Shown here: positions 23,672 to 32,483 of the stretch, one piece after another
Layout of the letters: every line of letters starts with the position of its first letter
How positions within the stretch are numbered: position 1 is the stretch's first letter
NCBI GenBank assembly: GCA_022447685.1
Contig: JAKVAO010000012.1
Location: forward strand, 1 to 48,834
Direction: 5' to 3'
Origin: Candidatus Caenarcanales bacterium
Lineage (GTDB): Bacteria; Cyanobacteriota; Vampirovibrionia; LMEP-6097
DNA length: 48,834 nucleotides
Notes under the pieces: generated by a model
The model's database searches: none
What the model saw: the letters and a program-made list of their open reading frames with translations, nothing else
What the model was told of the DNA's origin: nothing
Made by a program: the position numbers and the translations under genes

Positions 23672-26050
23672 GTGGAAGAAAATATACAAACTACAGATCA
23701 AAACATTGAGGATCTCAACGACAATGATGATCTTAAGAAGCAGTTGTGTGAATTATCGACCCAGCTAGAAGAAGAAAGAAGATTAAACACTGAAAAAACT
23801 GCAATGATGGAAAAGACACTTGCAGAAACCGAAAGATTATCACTTTACTTACAGAACACTACATTTGCACTAATGCAAGAAAGACAAGCCGCACACGCAC
23901 TTGCAGAAAGAGAAAGACTACTTAACCAGTGGATTGAGAAAGTAAACAGTTCTCTAAATATAACTCACATACTGAAATATTTAACTAAACAAATGGCGAA
24001 ATTTTTCAAAGTAAGCCGTTGTGGGATTGTTTTCTTGCAAGGAAACAAATTCCAAGTAGTAGAATTTTGCGAGGATGAACACGGTAGAAACCTTGAATAT
24101 AACTTACTTAGAAAAGATGAATTCTTCTTCAAAATTTTAAGATGCAAAACACCAATTCAATACGAAGAAATAGACAATAGTCTATCTATTCATTTCCTAG
24201 AAAAAGTTAATTCCTTTCTCTCAGTACCACTCTTACTCAGAAATGAAGTTCTAGGTTTAATCTACTTACAAGACTGTAGTGGTTTCAATAATTGGCAAGA
24301 TAATGATATTCAACTATTACAAGCAATTTCTTATCCACTAATGACTGCTATTGAGCGTGCTCGATTATTCAAAAAATCGCATGAAAGAACTAAGCAAGCA
24401 GAGCTTCTCAACAGTCTTACAAGTCAAATCAGATCAAGTTTAAACTTAAAAGACATACTTTCAAGAACAGTAAACGAACTTGGCTTTGCACTCAAAGTCT
24501 CTCGATGTTTACTTTTTATAAAAGATCATATCTCAGAGGAATTCTGCGCAACTGGTGTAAGCAGCATAGCTAAAGACACTAAGCATCTTATACTCGACAA
24601 ACTAAGTGATCAAGAAGATGAATTTTCCACTATAATCATGGAAAACCTGATATCTACAGACAACCTCAGTAAGCTCAACCATGAAGAGAAACAAGCCTTA
24701 ATCAATTCACAAGCGAGATCTGCTATGGCAACTCCACTGTTTGCACAAGGTGAACTGAAAGGCTGGATTGTTTTTCAATCACTATTCCCTCGTGCTTGGA
24801 CTGAAGATGAAGTTACTTTCATAGAAGCTGCTGCCAGTCAGGTAATTGTAGCCATGACGCAGTCAGAGATCTATGAGCAATTAAACAATTATCAATCTCG
24901 AATCTCTAGAGAGCTGAAACAAGCAGCTAGAGTACAAAGTTCACTTATTGGTGGTGACATACTCAAGACTTCCATGAATATTTCTGTACTCTACAAACCA
25001 CATAGTAACGTTTCTGGTGATTTCTATTGGGTTTCAGAACTTTCACCCAATAAAGTTGGAGTACTCATCGGTGACGTATCAGGTAAAGGTCCAGCAGCTG
25101 CTTTACTTACTGGATATATACTTGGTCAATTCAACTCCATTATCGAGAATGCAGCCCATGCTTGGGCTCCTGAGAAAGTAATTTCTTTTCTCTGCGATTC
25201 TCTACTTGCTCAGAGTAATAATTCTGATTTCTACGCGACAGCTTGGTATGGAGTTTTTGATCTCACAACAGGAGAACTGAGGTATACTAATGCTGGTCAC
25301 TTAAAACCTTATATCATCAAAGACAAACAAGCAAGAATGCTAGATACTTCTGATAACACCGGTGTCCCACTTGGTCTAATCGACCCAAGAGAAGTAGATG
25401 CTTTCTATCACTGCCAAACTCTTCAACTATCACCAGGGGATAAATTGATTTTATTTACAGATGGTTTCATGGAGCAAACTCTTATCGATGAATCAAACCC
25501 TACTGATGATTGGATGTTCAATACTCTTAAAACTATGACAGACACTGATGTTAAAGATATAACAAGTGGTCTCAATAATGAACTCAATAAGCGTCTTGGC
25601 ACTAACTCACTTACAGATGACAGACTTTTAATCTGCCTTGAGCAGAGGGATTTCAAATTAAACAAAGTTGACATGAGTGATTATAATAACTGTGATGCCT
25701 ATATCAAGCAAATCATAGATGGTTGCAAAAGCAAAGGTTTAGAAGAACAGAATTCTCTCATACTCAGACTAGGACTTACAGAAGCCTTTGCCAATGTTGC
25801 ACAGTATGGAGTAAAAGCACAGCAGGACACTAATGTCGATGTAGGTTATGAGATTAGAAAAGGTTCACTAAAAATAGTGATCAAAGACCCAGGTAACGGT
25901 TTCAACTGGCATAAACATAAGTTTCTCAGTATTGATGAAGTAAATGTAGAAAGTGAAGGTGGCAGAGGAATTCCATTACTAAGAGAAATTTTTGATAAAA
26001 TTACATGGAACTACCTTGGAAACCATATGGGTTTATTTTTTTACTGGTAA
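23672..26050 (+). CDS. GAF-GAF-PP2C phosphatase fused to anti-sigma HATPase domain
   Basis: A 792-residue signalling fusion with a GTG start 1 nt after the STAS gene. Order: an N-terminal coiled-coil (~1-90), GAF-like domains at ~90-230 and ~240-400 (RCGIVFLQGNKFQ; SVPLLLRNEVLGLIYL; MATPLFAQGELKGWIVFQS), then a SpoIIE/RsbU-type PP2C at ~420-640 (SGDFYWVSEL, IGDVSGKGPAAALLTG, FTDGFME with metal-binding Asp residues). A RsbW-like HATPase_c domain closes it at ~670-792 (LRLGLTEAFANVAQYG, KDPGNGF, EGGRGIPLLREI). Having phosphatase and kinase domains in one chain suggests that one sensor sets both directions of STAS phosphorylation. It is soluble, with no TM helix. Confidence 0.92.
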   Translation: MEENIQTTDQNIEDLNDNDDLKKQLCELSTQLEEERRLNTEKTAMMEKTLAETERLSLYLQNTTFALMQERQAAHALAERERLLNQWIEKVNSSLNITHILKYLTKQMAKFFKVSRCGIVFLQGNKFQVVEFCEDEHGRNLEYNLLRKDEFFFKILRCKTPIQYEEIDNSLSIHFLEKVNSFLSVPLLLRNEVLGLIYLQDCSGFNNWQDNDIQLLQAISYPLMTAIERARLFKKSHERTKQAELLNSLTSQIRSSLNLKDILSRTVNELGFALKVSRCLLFIKDHISEEFCATGVSSIAKDTKHLILDKLSDQEDEFSTIIMENLISTDNLSKLNHEEKQALINSQARSAMATPLFAQGELKGWIVFQSLFPRAWTEDEVTFIEAAASQVIVAMTQSEIYEQLNNYQSRISRELKQAARVQSSLIGGDILKTSMNISVLYKPHSNVSGDFYWVSELSPNKVGVLIGDVSGKGPAAALLTGYILGQFNSIIENAAHAWAPEKVISFLCDSLLAQSNNSDFYATAWYGVFDLTTGELRYTNAGHLKPYIIKDKQARMLDTSDNTGVPLGLIDPREVDAFYHCQTLQLSPGDKLILFTDGFMEQTLIDESNPTDDWMFNTLKTMTDTDVKDITSGLNNELNKRLGTNSLTDDRLLICLEQRDFKLNKVDMSDYNNCDAYIKQIIDGCKSKGLEEQNSLILRLGLTEAFANVAQYGVKAQQDTNVDVGYEIRKGSLKIVIKDPGNGFNWHKHKFLSIDEVNVESEGGRGIPLLREIFDKITWNYLGNHMGLFFYW

Positions 26051-26054
26051 ATTA

Positions 26055-27533
26055 ATGGAAAAAGTCGCGATTTTAGGTTTAGGCAAGACAGCACTGTCTC
26101 TAGTAAGACACGCACTAGATGATGATATCTACAATATTAAAGTCATAGAGAAGAAAGAAAGAGATGCTTTTGGTGAAATCGAGAACAAAATCAAATTCTT
26201 ATCTGATGAAGGCATAGAATTTCACTTCGGCACTCAAGATTTAAGTTTATTAGATGATGTAAGCATAGTTGCTATTAGCCCTGGTTTCAAACCAGATTCA
26301 GAAATTATTCAATACATAATCAAGCAAGTTGAAGAAGATAAACTGAGTTACTTAACTGACTTAGACTTATTCTTAACCAAATTACACGGCTTGCAAGAAA
26401 CAGTTAATGCCGTTAACTATGTTGCCATCACGGGAACCAATGGTAAAACCACAAGTTCAGAGCTATGCGCTCATTTATTAGACACTGTTGCTGTAGGCAA
26501 TAATGGTAAACCGATGTTAGATTTTTGGAGTTACTCCAGATCCAATAAAGCTGTACTAGAGCTAAGTTCATTCCAACTTTTTTACTCTAAGACTAATTCT
26601 ATTCACAAGTACCCACCACAGGCAGCTATTTACTTAAATCTCACAGAAGACCACCTAGACTGGCATAGAGATATGAATGAATATAAGTGGAGTAAGAAAA
26701 AATTATTCACTCTTTCTACCTTCAAAGAAAATACTTTGATTTTTAACTTCGATGATTTGTATCTAAGACAATTAGGTTTAGAGTTTGCAGGCAATGCAAA
26801 AGCTATGAACGATGTTACTGAAAACCCTAAAGATCAAATCAAAACTAAAGTCAAATTTTTCTCAGTTGAGCATAACTTAGCAGAGCTAAATACCATGGTT
26901 AATTTTGACTGTGCTTTTCTTGACAATAATGAACTTAAAATCCGTAATAAAGGTGAAGTTCAAAGTGTTTGTTCGATAGATGATATAAAACTCAAAGGAA
27001 AACACAATTATTCAAACTGCCTAGCATCAATTCTTGCAGCTAATGACTTTATGGATATCTTTTCAGAAGAGTTTAAGGAAAGACTCTCAAGCTTCAAGGC
27101 AGTTCCTCATAGACTAGAATATATAGCTTCTGTTCGTGGTAAAGACTTTTATAATGACAGCAAAGCTACCAACCCAGAATCTGCCATCAAGTCCATCAAT
27201 GCCTTCGAAACCCCTATCTGCATAGTTGGCGGTAAAAATAAAAACCTAAACCTAGATATACTCATCGAAACTCTGCTAAGCAAAGCTGCTTATGTTTATA
27301 TACTTGGTGAATTAAAAGATGAAATCGCGAGTTTACTTGAGCAAAAAGAATTCACGAATTACAAAAAAATCCAAGATCTTGATGAAGCAGTGGAACTATC
27401 TTTAGCTTATGAGGGAAACAACACTGTACTCTTAACCCCTGCTAGCTCTAGCTTTGACATGTTCAAAAGCTTTGAAGATAGAGGAGAAAAGTTTAAAGAA
27501 GCAGTCCTAAAACACAGCAGTAGCAGATTATAA
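26055..27533 (+). CDS. murD: UDP-N-acetylmuramoylalanine--D-glutamate ligase
   Basis: About 492 residues. MurD adds D-Glu to UDP-MurNAc-L-Ala in the cytoplasm. The start at 26055 (MEKVAILGLGKTALSL) gives the expected N-terminal Rossmann fold; the frame is open further upstream but overlaps the previous gene. ATP-binding YVAITGTNGKTTSSELC, then ELSSFQL, LNLTEDHLDWH and the C-terminal FYNDSKATNPESAI and ICIVGGKNKNLNL are all MurD signatures. It lies 4 nt after the signalling fusion gene and 15 nt before ftsW, so it is probably in one operon. No Shine-Dalgarno is visible. Confidence 0.96.
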   Translation: MEKVAILGLGKTALSLVRHALDDDIYNIKVIEKKERDAFGEIENKIKFLSDEGIEFHFGTQDLSLLDDVSIVAISPGFKPDSEIIQYIIKQVEEDKLSYLTDLDLFLTKLHGLQETVNAVNYVAITGTNGKTTSSELCAHLLDTVAVGNNGKPMLDFWSYSRSNKAVLELSSFQLFYSKTNSIHKYPPQAAIYLNLTEDHLDWHRDMNEYKWSKKKLFTLSTFKENTLIFNFDDLYLRQLGLEFAGNAKAMNDVTENPKDQIKTKVKFFSVEHNLAELNTMVNFDCAFLDNNELKIRNKGEVQSVCSIDDIKLKGKHNYSNCLASILAANDFMDIFSEEFKERLSSFKAVPHRLEYIASVRGKDFYNDSKATNPESAIKSINAFETPICIVGGKNKNLNLDILIETLLSKAAYVYILGELKDEIASLLEQKEFTNYKKIQDLDEAVELSLAYEGNNTVLLTPASSSFDMFKSFEDRGEKFKEAVLKHSSSRL

Positions 27534-27548
27534 GATAAACTTTATATA

Positions 27549-28616
27549 GTGAAGAATATCTCATCAGTAGATAAACCTTTCTTATACCTCACTTTAAGCC
27601 TCATAACTATTGGCTTGATCTTTGTCGCCAGTGCTTCTTGGAGTGAATCTTACCATTACACAGACAGCGCTTGGACTTTCATCATCAAGCAGAGCATTTA
27701 TATTTTGCTTGGCATACCGCTTATGTTTCTTGTGAGCTTCTCACATTTCCGCTGGTGGAAGAAATACGCCTGGTTTTTTGCGATATGTTCACTGATATTA
27801 CTCATAATCAATGCAAAATACGGAGTCATAATCGGTGGTGCTAGAAGATGGCTCAACCTAGGATTTATAAATTTACAAGTCTCAGAATTTGCGAAAATCG
27901 CCATCGTGCTCTTAATGACTAAGTGTTTTGTCGATAGGAAAAAAATTCTTCCAGCTCTATTAATTTCATTATTAATGTTAGGTCTAGTACTTAAACAACC
28001 TGACTTGGGAAGTAGCATACTTATCTCTAGTGGTATATTCTTCGTTGCTTTTGCAGCCAATGTTCCGCTGAAATTGCTAGGGCTAATTGCAGGTGCTGGT
28101 GGCGCTGCTGCCTGGTATCACATAACCCATACACCTTACCAAATGCTAAGAATTAAATACTGGCTAAATCCATATTCTGATCCTCTAGGTTATGGTTACA
28201 ATCTAATTCAGTCTCAATACGCTATTGGCTCAGGGCAGCTCTGGGGATTAGGACTCGGTGCCTCACTCCAAAAGCAAGGTGCTTTACCAATCGCTCACGC
28301 TGACTTTATTTTCTCTATTATCTGTGAAGAGATGGGTTTTCTAGGGGCTACAGCTTTTCTATTAGTTATCTGTCTATGGATACTTAGGGCTTTGCAAATA
28401 TGTTATTTGATACCTGATAATTTTGCAAGAATAATGGGAATTAGCCTGATTGGGCTTGTTTGTACACAAATTTTTATCAATATTGGTGTTTCCACAGGGT
28501 TATTACCTATCACAGGAATGACACTACCATTTATAAGTTATGGTGGTAGTAGCCTTATAAGTTCTTGCCTGATTGCTGGGATTTTACTTAATATCTCTCG
28601 TTTCAAAGAGTGGTAG
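27549..28616 (+). CDS. ftsW: FtsW-type peptidoglycan glycosyltransferase (SEDS family)
   Basis: A 355-residue SEDS membrane protein with about ten hydrophobic helices. Family motifs: LIFVASASWSES near the N-terminus, GARRWLNLGFINLQVSEFAKIA, KQPDLGSSILI with the catalytic-region Asp, the long loop QSQYAIGSGQLWGLGLG, HADFIFSIICEEMGFLG, and TGMTLPFISYGGSSL. Adjacency to murD favours FtsW over RodA. Start is GTG at 27549. It polymerises lipid II at the division septum with a partner class B PBP not present here. Confidence 0.93.
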   Translation: MKNISSVDKPFLYLTLSLITIGLIFVASASWSESYHYTDSAWTFIIKQSIYILLGIPLMFLVSFSHFRWWKKYAWFFAICSLILLIINAKYGVIIGGARRWLNLGFINLQVSEFAKIAIVLLMTKCFVDRKKILPALLISLLMLGLVLKQPDLGSSILISSGIFFVAFAANVPLKLLGLIAGAGGAAAWYHITHTPYQMLRIKYWLNPYSDPLGYGYNLIQSQYAIGSGQLWGLGLGASLQKQGALPIAHADFIFSIICEEMGFLGATAFLLVICLWILRALQICYLIPDNFARIMGISLIGLVCTQIFINIGVSTGLLPITGMTLPFISYGGSSLISSCLIAGILLNISRFKEW

Positions 28617-28675
28617 TCTTCTCCCTATAAGTATTACATATAAATAATAGCTCTAATTTTTCTTTGTATGTTTAT

Positions 28676-28710
28676 ATGCAGTTTTTAACTGCATTAAGCT
28701 TTAGAGCTTA
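28676..28710 (+). promoter_or_regulatory. Two adjacent hairpins in leader of orphan gene
   Basis: ATGCAGTT/AACTGCAT (28676-28683 and 28687-28694, 8 bp, 3-nt loop) is followed at once by TAAGCT/AGCTTA (28695-28700 and 28705-28710, 4-nt loop). Downstream lies a short T-rich stretch. It could be a weak terminator for ftsW or a structured leader of the 28745 gene. Confidence 0.45.
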
Positions 28711-28744
28711 TAAAAGTTTTTAATAGAATAGAGGAGAGAAAATC

Positions 28745-29149
28745 ATGAATATAGAGATGAGTAGACCTGTGCTTTTAGCGCAGGGAAATAAGAGTAAATT
28801 TAGAGGCTTCAACGAGCTTGATTCACAAAATCAGACCGTATTTCAAAATGCTCAAAGAGAGATTCGAGAAAAACTGGAAGAAGCAGGTGTAGAAGATAAA
28901 GACAAAGCTGATGATTTAGCCTATAAAATAACACTTGAAGGATATAACAATGATGCTTTTGACGTAAGTGATGGTGATCTTAGCTTCACATCAAGTGAAA
29001 TCCAAGCTGCCATTAGTGACTTAAATAGTAATGACCTAGACCATTCAGGTCTACCCAAGAAAGAGTGGCTAAGAAATACTTTAGCTCAAGAAGAAATAGA
29101 TCTTAATTATGATCCTATGACTCTTGATCCTATTATTAAAAACAACTAA
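28745..29149 (+). CDS. Small acidic protein with EF-hand-like loops (134 aa)
   Basis: AGGAG at 28732-28736 is 8 nt before the ATG. The protein is soluble and acidic. Two Asp-rich loops separated by a helix (DVSDGDLSFTSSEI at ~81-94; DLDHSGLPKKEW at ~101-112) resemble calcium-binding EF-hand loops. The spacing deviates by one position from the 12-residue canon, so calcium binding is a suggestion. No signal peptide. The first of three consecutive small orphan genes; the gap to the next is 27 nt with its own Shine-Dalgarno. Confidence 0.65.
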   Translation: MNIEMSRPVLLAQGNKSKFRGFNELDSQNQTVFQNAQREIREKLEEAGVEDKDKADDLAYKITLEGYNNDAFDVSDGDLSFTSSEIQAAISDLNSNDLDHSGLPKKEWLRNTLAQEEIDLNYDPMTLDPIIKNN

Positions 29150-29176
29150 ATAATAAAGAACAGAAGGAGAGAAATT

Positions 29177-29470
29177 ATGCCAACAATAGCAGAGGGCAAT
29201 ACTAGTAGGATCAATTATTTTGCAAAAGAAATATCCAAGCAAACCAAATCTGAGCTGGGAGCTAATGATCCAACATCACAACTAATTGCTAAGAAAGCAG
29301 AGGAACTGGGTTTACTAACTGATAGTGAGCTTTCACTAAAGGACGTTGCAATGGTTAAAGCTCAGTACGATACAAGCCATGGTAAAAACAAAGCAATCAA
29401 AGATTTTGAGTTAGAAAAATCAATAGAATACCGCCAAAGGTTAATACCTAGAGGTGTTTTCGAAGCTTAA
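29177..29470 (+). CDS. Small hypothetical protein (97 aa)
   Basis: AGGAG at 29165-29169 lies 7 nt before the ATG. It is a helical, polar protein of unknown function. The segment LGLLTDSELSLKDVAMVKAQ loosely echoes the Asp-x-x-Leu-Ser-x-x-Glu/Asp pattern of its two neighbours' EF-hand-like loops. No signal peptide or TM segment. Confidence 0.6.
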   Translation: MPTIAEGNTSRINYFAKEISKQTKSELGANDPTSQLIAKKAEELGLLTDSELSLKDVAMVKAQYDTSHGKNKAIKDFELEKSIEYRQRLIPRGVFEA

Positions 29471-29588
29471 TCAATTTTTCTCAAGGTCAGATAATAGGAC
29501 TCCGAGATTTAAACAAAGCATTATCAAATTCACAATAAATCAACTTTGTATACAAATCAAAATCATTGATTTTCCTGGATAAAAAATA

Positions 29589-29891
29589 ATGCAAGAACTT
29601 AGAAATAATACCATAAATATTACCAAGCCTTTACTTGAGCGGTTTTTGAATAAAGAGATAAGTTCAAGAATGACATCAGCGAAAGAAGTTCTTAATCAAA
29701 GACTTAAGGATTGGCAACCTGAAAACTTTCAAAAACCAGCAAATGTGGGAGTAGATGATGATACATTTATTCATAATTTTAGAATGAATATTGGAGATAG
29801 AATTACATTATATGCTGCTGATAATGATATGTTTGATGACAATATACTCACAGTAGCAGAAATAAAAGAAGCTTATAAGCATCATTTATAA
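29589..29891 (+). CDS. Small hypothetical protein with EF-hand-like C-terminus (100 aa)
   Basis: Unknown family. The N-terminal half is basic and helical (RFLNKEISSRMTSAKEVLNQ). The C-terminal DNDMFDDNILTVAEIKEAYK matches an EF-hand-like loop with acid positions 1 and 5, Asn at 6, Leu at 8 and Glu at 12, similar to the loop in the 28745 protein. No convincing Shine-Dalgarno precedes it, unlike the two genes before it. The ORF end overlaps the start of an out-of-frame gene remnant. Confidence 0.55.
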   Translation: MQELRNNTINITKPLLERFLNKEISSRMTSAKEVLNQRLKDWQPENFQKPANVGVDDDTFIHNFRMNIGDRITLYAADNDMFDDNILTVAEIKEAYKHHL

Positions 29892-30001
29892 ACAAAAATA
29901 CAAGGAAATCCGAACAAAGCTACTTCAGAGATGAATGGATAGAGAATGCCATTACCTCTGGCGGAGATATCCAGTTAGTTAGTGACGATTTTTTGAAATA
30001 A
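29879..30001 (+). pseudogene. C-terminal gene remnant without a start codon
   Basis: A 40-codon open stretch ends at TAA 29999-30001 and contains no ATG, GTG or TTG near its beginning. Its last part (YFRDEWIENAITSGGDIQ then LVSDDFLK) has strongly protein-like composition. The frame begins after a stop inside the 29589 gene. It looks like the surviving 3' end of a lost gene or a frameshifted extension of the 29589 gene. Confidence 0.4.
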
Positions 30002-30048
30002 AAGGCATCAAAATATTTCTTAGCCAAGAAAGAAAGCTTAATCTATCT

Positions 30049-31158
30049 TTAAAGCTCAACTTGTTCAATATCTTTCATAGAAAGAAGAATTCTTCTTTCA
30101 TATGGAGAAAGTTTCTTGATGATAACTTCAACTTCTTGACCAACGTCTAAGAACTTGTCTGGAGTAGCATCTTCATCATCAGAAATTTCATTAGATGGAA
30201 GTAAACCTTCAACTCCTGGATAAATCTCGATAAACGCACCAAAGGCAGTGATCTTAACAACAGATCCTTTAACGATTTGGTTCTCAACGAATTTATCTTC
30301 GATTTCAGTCCATGGATCTTGCTCAAGTCTCTTAAGAGATAAACTGATCTTTCCAGATTCATCAATCTTAAGAACTTTAACTGAAATTTGATCACCAACA
30401 GAAAGCTTCTCTTTAGGGTGATTAATTCTCTGCCATGAAATTTCAGAAACTGGAAGTAAACCATCGATTCCACCGATATCAACAAAAGCACCGAATTCAG
30501 CAACTCTAACAACTGAACCAGATATAACTTGGCCAACTTCAAGCTCAACAAGAGCTTTCTCTCTAAGATTTGCTTTTTCTTCTTCGATAACAACTTTACG
30601 TGAGCAAATAAGCTTACGACTGTTCTTATTAAGTTCAATAATTTTAAGTCTAAGAGTAGCACCTTTATCAGTGTCTGCTTCATTAGTAGATCTCAACTGA
30701 CTTGCTGGAACGAAACCTCTAACTCCATGGATTTCAACAACAACTCCACCTTTAACAACAGCGAAGACAACACCTTCAACAATCTCATCTTTAGTCTTGA
30801 TCTCTTCAAGCTTAGCCCAACCTCTAGCTTGTGCAACTCTCTTATAAGAAAGTAATAAAGGACCTTTCTCGTTCTCTTCTCTGATTACATAGAAATCATA
30901 TTCTTTGTCAAATTCAAGAACATCTTCAACAGTCTTTTCTTCTTCTCTGTTAGCAACTTCTTTAGATGGAAGGAAACCTTCGCTTTTGAAACCAACGTCG
31001 ATCAAAGCACCGTCTTTGTCGATTCTTATGAGTTTACCTTTAATAATATCTCCAGCGCTAAATGAAGTGATATCACTATTTCTTTCTAGCAGGGCCTCAA
31101 ACTCACCGCCTAAATCATCAAATATCAATTCTTCTGTTATTAATTCAAGTTTACTCAT
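30049..31158 (-). CDS. rpsA: 30S ribosomal protein S1 (four S1 domains)
   Basis: About 369 residues with four S1/OB repeats: GDIIKGKLIRIDKDGALIDV, IVEGVVFAVVKGGVVVEI, GQVISGSVVRVAEFGAFVDI and GSVVKITAFGAFIEI, each followed by the GFLP/GLLP strand. The reading frame is open through the upstream tRNA, but the start is at 31158 (MSKLELITEEL), where AGGA lies 8 nt upstream. S1 binds mRNA leaders on the 30S subunit. Four domains rather than six resembles Gram-positive and cyanobacterial forms. It lies 18 nt after tRNA-Gly on the same strand. Confidence 0.95.
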   Translation of the reverse strand: MSKLELITEELIFDDLGGEFEALLERNSDITSFSAGDIIKGKLIRIDKDGALIDVGFKSEGFLPSKEVANREEEKTVEDVLEFDKEYDFYVIREENEKGPLLLSYKRVAQARGWAKLEEIKTKDEIVEGVVFAVVKGGVVVEIHGVRGFVPASQLRSTNEADTDKGATLRLKIIELNKNSRKLICSRKVVIEEEKANLREKALVELEVGQVISGSVVRVAEFGAFVDIGGIDGLLPVSEISWQRINHPKEKLSVGDQISVKVLKIDESGKISLSLKRLEQDPWTEIEDKFVENQIVKGSVVKITAFGAFIEIYPGVEGLLPSNEISDDEDATPDKFLDVGQEVEVIIKKLSPYERRILLSMKDIEQVEL

Positions 31159-31176
31159 AATATGTCCTAATTTTAA

Positions 31177-31251
31177 TGGAGCGGAAGACGAGATTCGAAC
31201 TCGCGACCCATTCCTTGGCAAGGAATTGCTCTACCACTGAGCCACTTCCGC
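31177..31251 (-). tRNA. tRNA-Gly (anticodon GCC)
   Basis: Reading the minus strand from 31251, the acceptor stem is GCGGAAG pairing with CTTCCGC, then the discriminator T and an encoded CCA. The D-arm is GGCTCAGTGGTAGAGC, the anticodon stem-loop is ATTCC-TTGCCAA-GGAAT with anticodon GCC, and the T-arm contains GTTCGAATC. All cloverleaf parts are present. It is directly upstream of rpsA, so the two are likely co-transcribed and processed. Confidence 0.97.
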
Positions 31252-31381
31252 GGGTAAAGTCTAATACTAACAGAAATACAAATTATTTTTCCAGATATAT
31301 AGATAAGTGAAAAAAATGTTATTTTTTGTTCACTTTTGGCAATTTGAATTAACTCACTTAGTCGAGATCGCCAAGCTTAGC

Positions 31382-31993
31382 CTACATAGCAAGATCTATA
31401 GACAAATCTTTTTCTTTAATCTCGGAGAAGAAATTCTTACCTCTAGAATTTAATTCATCGATTTTTCTAACAACATCATTCTCTATATATTCAAGTATAT
31501 GCTGAGCGTAGTTATCAGCATCTTCTTTGATTTTGCCAGCTTTCATTAAGGCATGTTCTTCTATCTTCTTAGCTCTTTCGATAGCATCTTTGCGAGTAGC
31601 TTCAGCTTCATGCTCCGCTTCTTTGGATAATCTTTTAGCTTGCTCACTAAACTCTATAAATAGAGACTTAGCCTCGTTTTCAGCATCACGTTTAATGGAA
31701 TTCTCGTCCAGTAATTTCTCAGCTTCTTCTTTCGCCTTCAAAATCATCTTCTCGCACTCAGACTTAGTTTTCTCTTGAAGCTCTTTAGACTTTTTCTCAA
31801 CTTCTTCCAGGTCCTTGTCCTTATTCTTGAGGATTTCCTTAGCCTCTTCAATCTCTTTAGGAACTAAAGAATACAACTCTTCAAAAGACCTCATGAGATA
31901 TTCATGATCAATTACTTTCTGGTTAATCATAGGAACAGTTTTAGCTTGTTCTATATATTCACCGATCTCATCTAGTTTTTTGAAAATATCCAA
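31382..31993 (-). CDS. Coiled-coil protein, conserved-looking hypothetical
   Basis: A 203-residue protein that is almost entirely Glu/Lys/Ala coiled-coil from about residue 45 to 180 (EEAKEILKNKDKDLEEVEKK; EAEHEAEATRKDAIERAKKI). The N-terminal part (MDIFKKLDEIGEYIEQAKTV, then VIDHEYLMRSFEEL) is more ordered. It resembles F-type ATP synthase b subunits and DivIVA-like proteins in composition only, and there is no membrane anchor. It overlaps the end of coaD by 26 bp, so it is co-translated. Function unknown. Confidence 0.75.
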   Translation of the reverse strand: MDIFKKLDEIGEYIEQAKTVPMINQKVIDHEYLMRSFEELYSLVPKEIEEAKEILKNKDKDLEEVEKKSKELQEKTKSECEKMILKAKEEAEKLLDENSIKRDAENEAKSLFIEFSEQAKRLSKEAEHEAEATRKDAIERAKKIEEHALMKAGKIKEDADNYAQHILEYIENDVVRKIDELNSRGKNFFSEIKEKDLSIDLAM

Positions 31994-32483
31994 TATTATT
32001 CTCCTCCAAATATTTACTCACAGAATCTGGCAGCAAGGCTGAAATGTCACCACCTAATTCTAGCAACTCCCAAACACGGCTCGCCCTTATAAAAGAGTAC
32101 TCTGGACTGGTCATTAAGAAAATCGTCTCGATTGCATCATTATGTTTTCTTAAAGATAGCGATCTATTGATCTGTGACATCTCTAGCTCCTGTTCAAAAT
32201 CATTAGCAGCTCTAATTCCACGCAGTAGCACACGAAAATCATGGTTGCGAGCATAATCGATAACCAAACCATCAATAGGAACAACATTAATATTAGTAAG
32301 CTCAGCAGTTGCTTCTGATGCTAGCCTTAACCTTTCGTCTAAACTTAAAATGTTTTTTTTCTTGTTATTTGTAGCAACACCAATAGTCACTTCATCAAAG
32401 AACATGGAAGCGCGAGAAATAATATCTAAATGTCCCAAAGTAAATGGATCAAAACTTCCAGGATATAGGGCTTTTCTCTGCAT
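31968..32483 (-). CDS. coaD: Phosphopantetheine adenylyltransferase
   Basis: A 171-residue CoaD that makes dephospho-CoA from phosphopantetheine and ATP. The nucleotidyltransferase motif ALYPGSFDPFTLGHLDII contains the (T/H)xGH signature. RVLLRGIRAANDFEQELEM and the ATP-binding SPEYSFIRASRVWEL (usually SxxxSSTxxR; here SFIRASR) follow. Length is typical. AAGG six nt before the ATG may be a ribosome site, and a TATAAA lies 12 nt upstream. Confidence 0.96.
   Translation of the reverse strand: MQRKALYPGSFDPFTLGHLDIISRASMFFDEVTIGVATNNKKKNILSLDERLRLASEATAELTNINVVPIDGLVIDYARNHDFRVLLRGIRAANDFEQELEMSQINRSLSLRKHNDAIETIFLMTSPEYSFIRASRVWELLELGGDISALLPDSVSKYLEENNIGYFQKTR

Noticed and set aside
30147..30683. 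178-codon minus-strand ORF inside rpsA
   Set aside because: It is an alternative frame of a strongly conserved ribosomal protein gene and has Leu/Lys/Ser-rich shadow composition.
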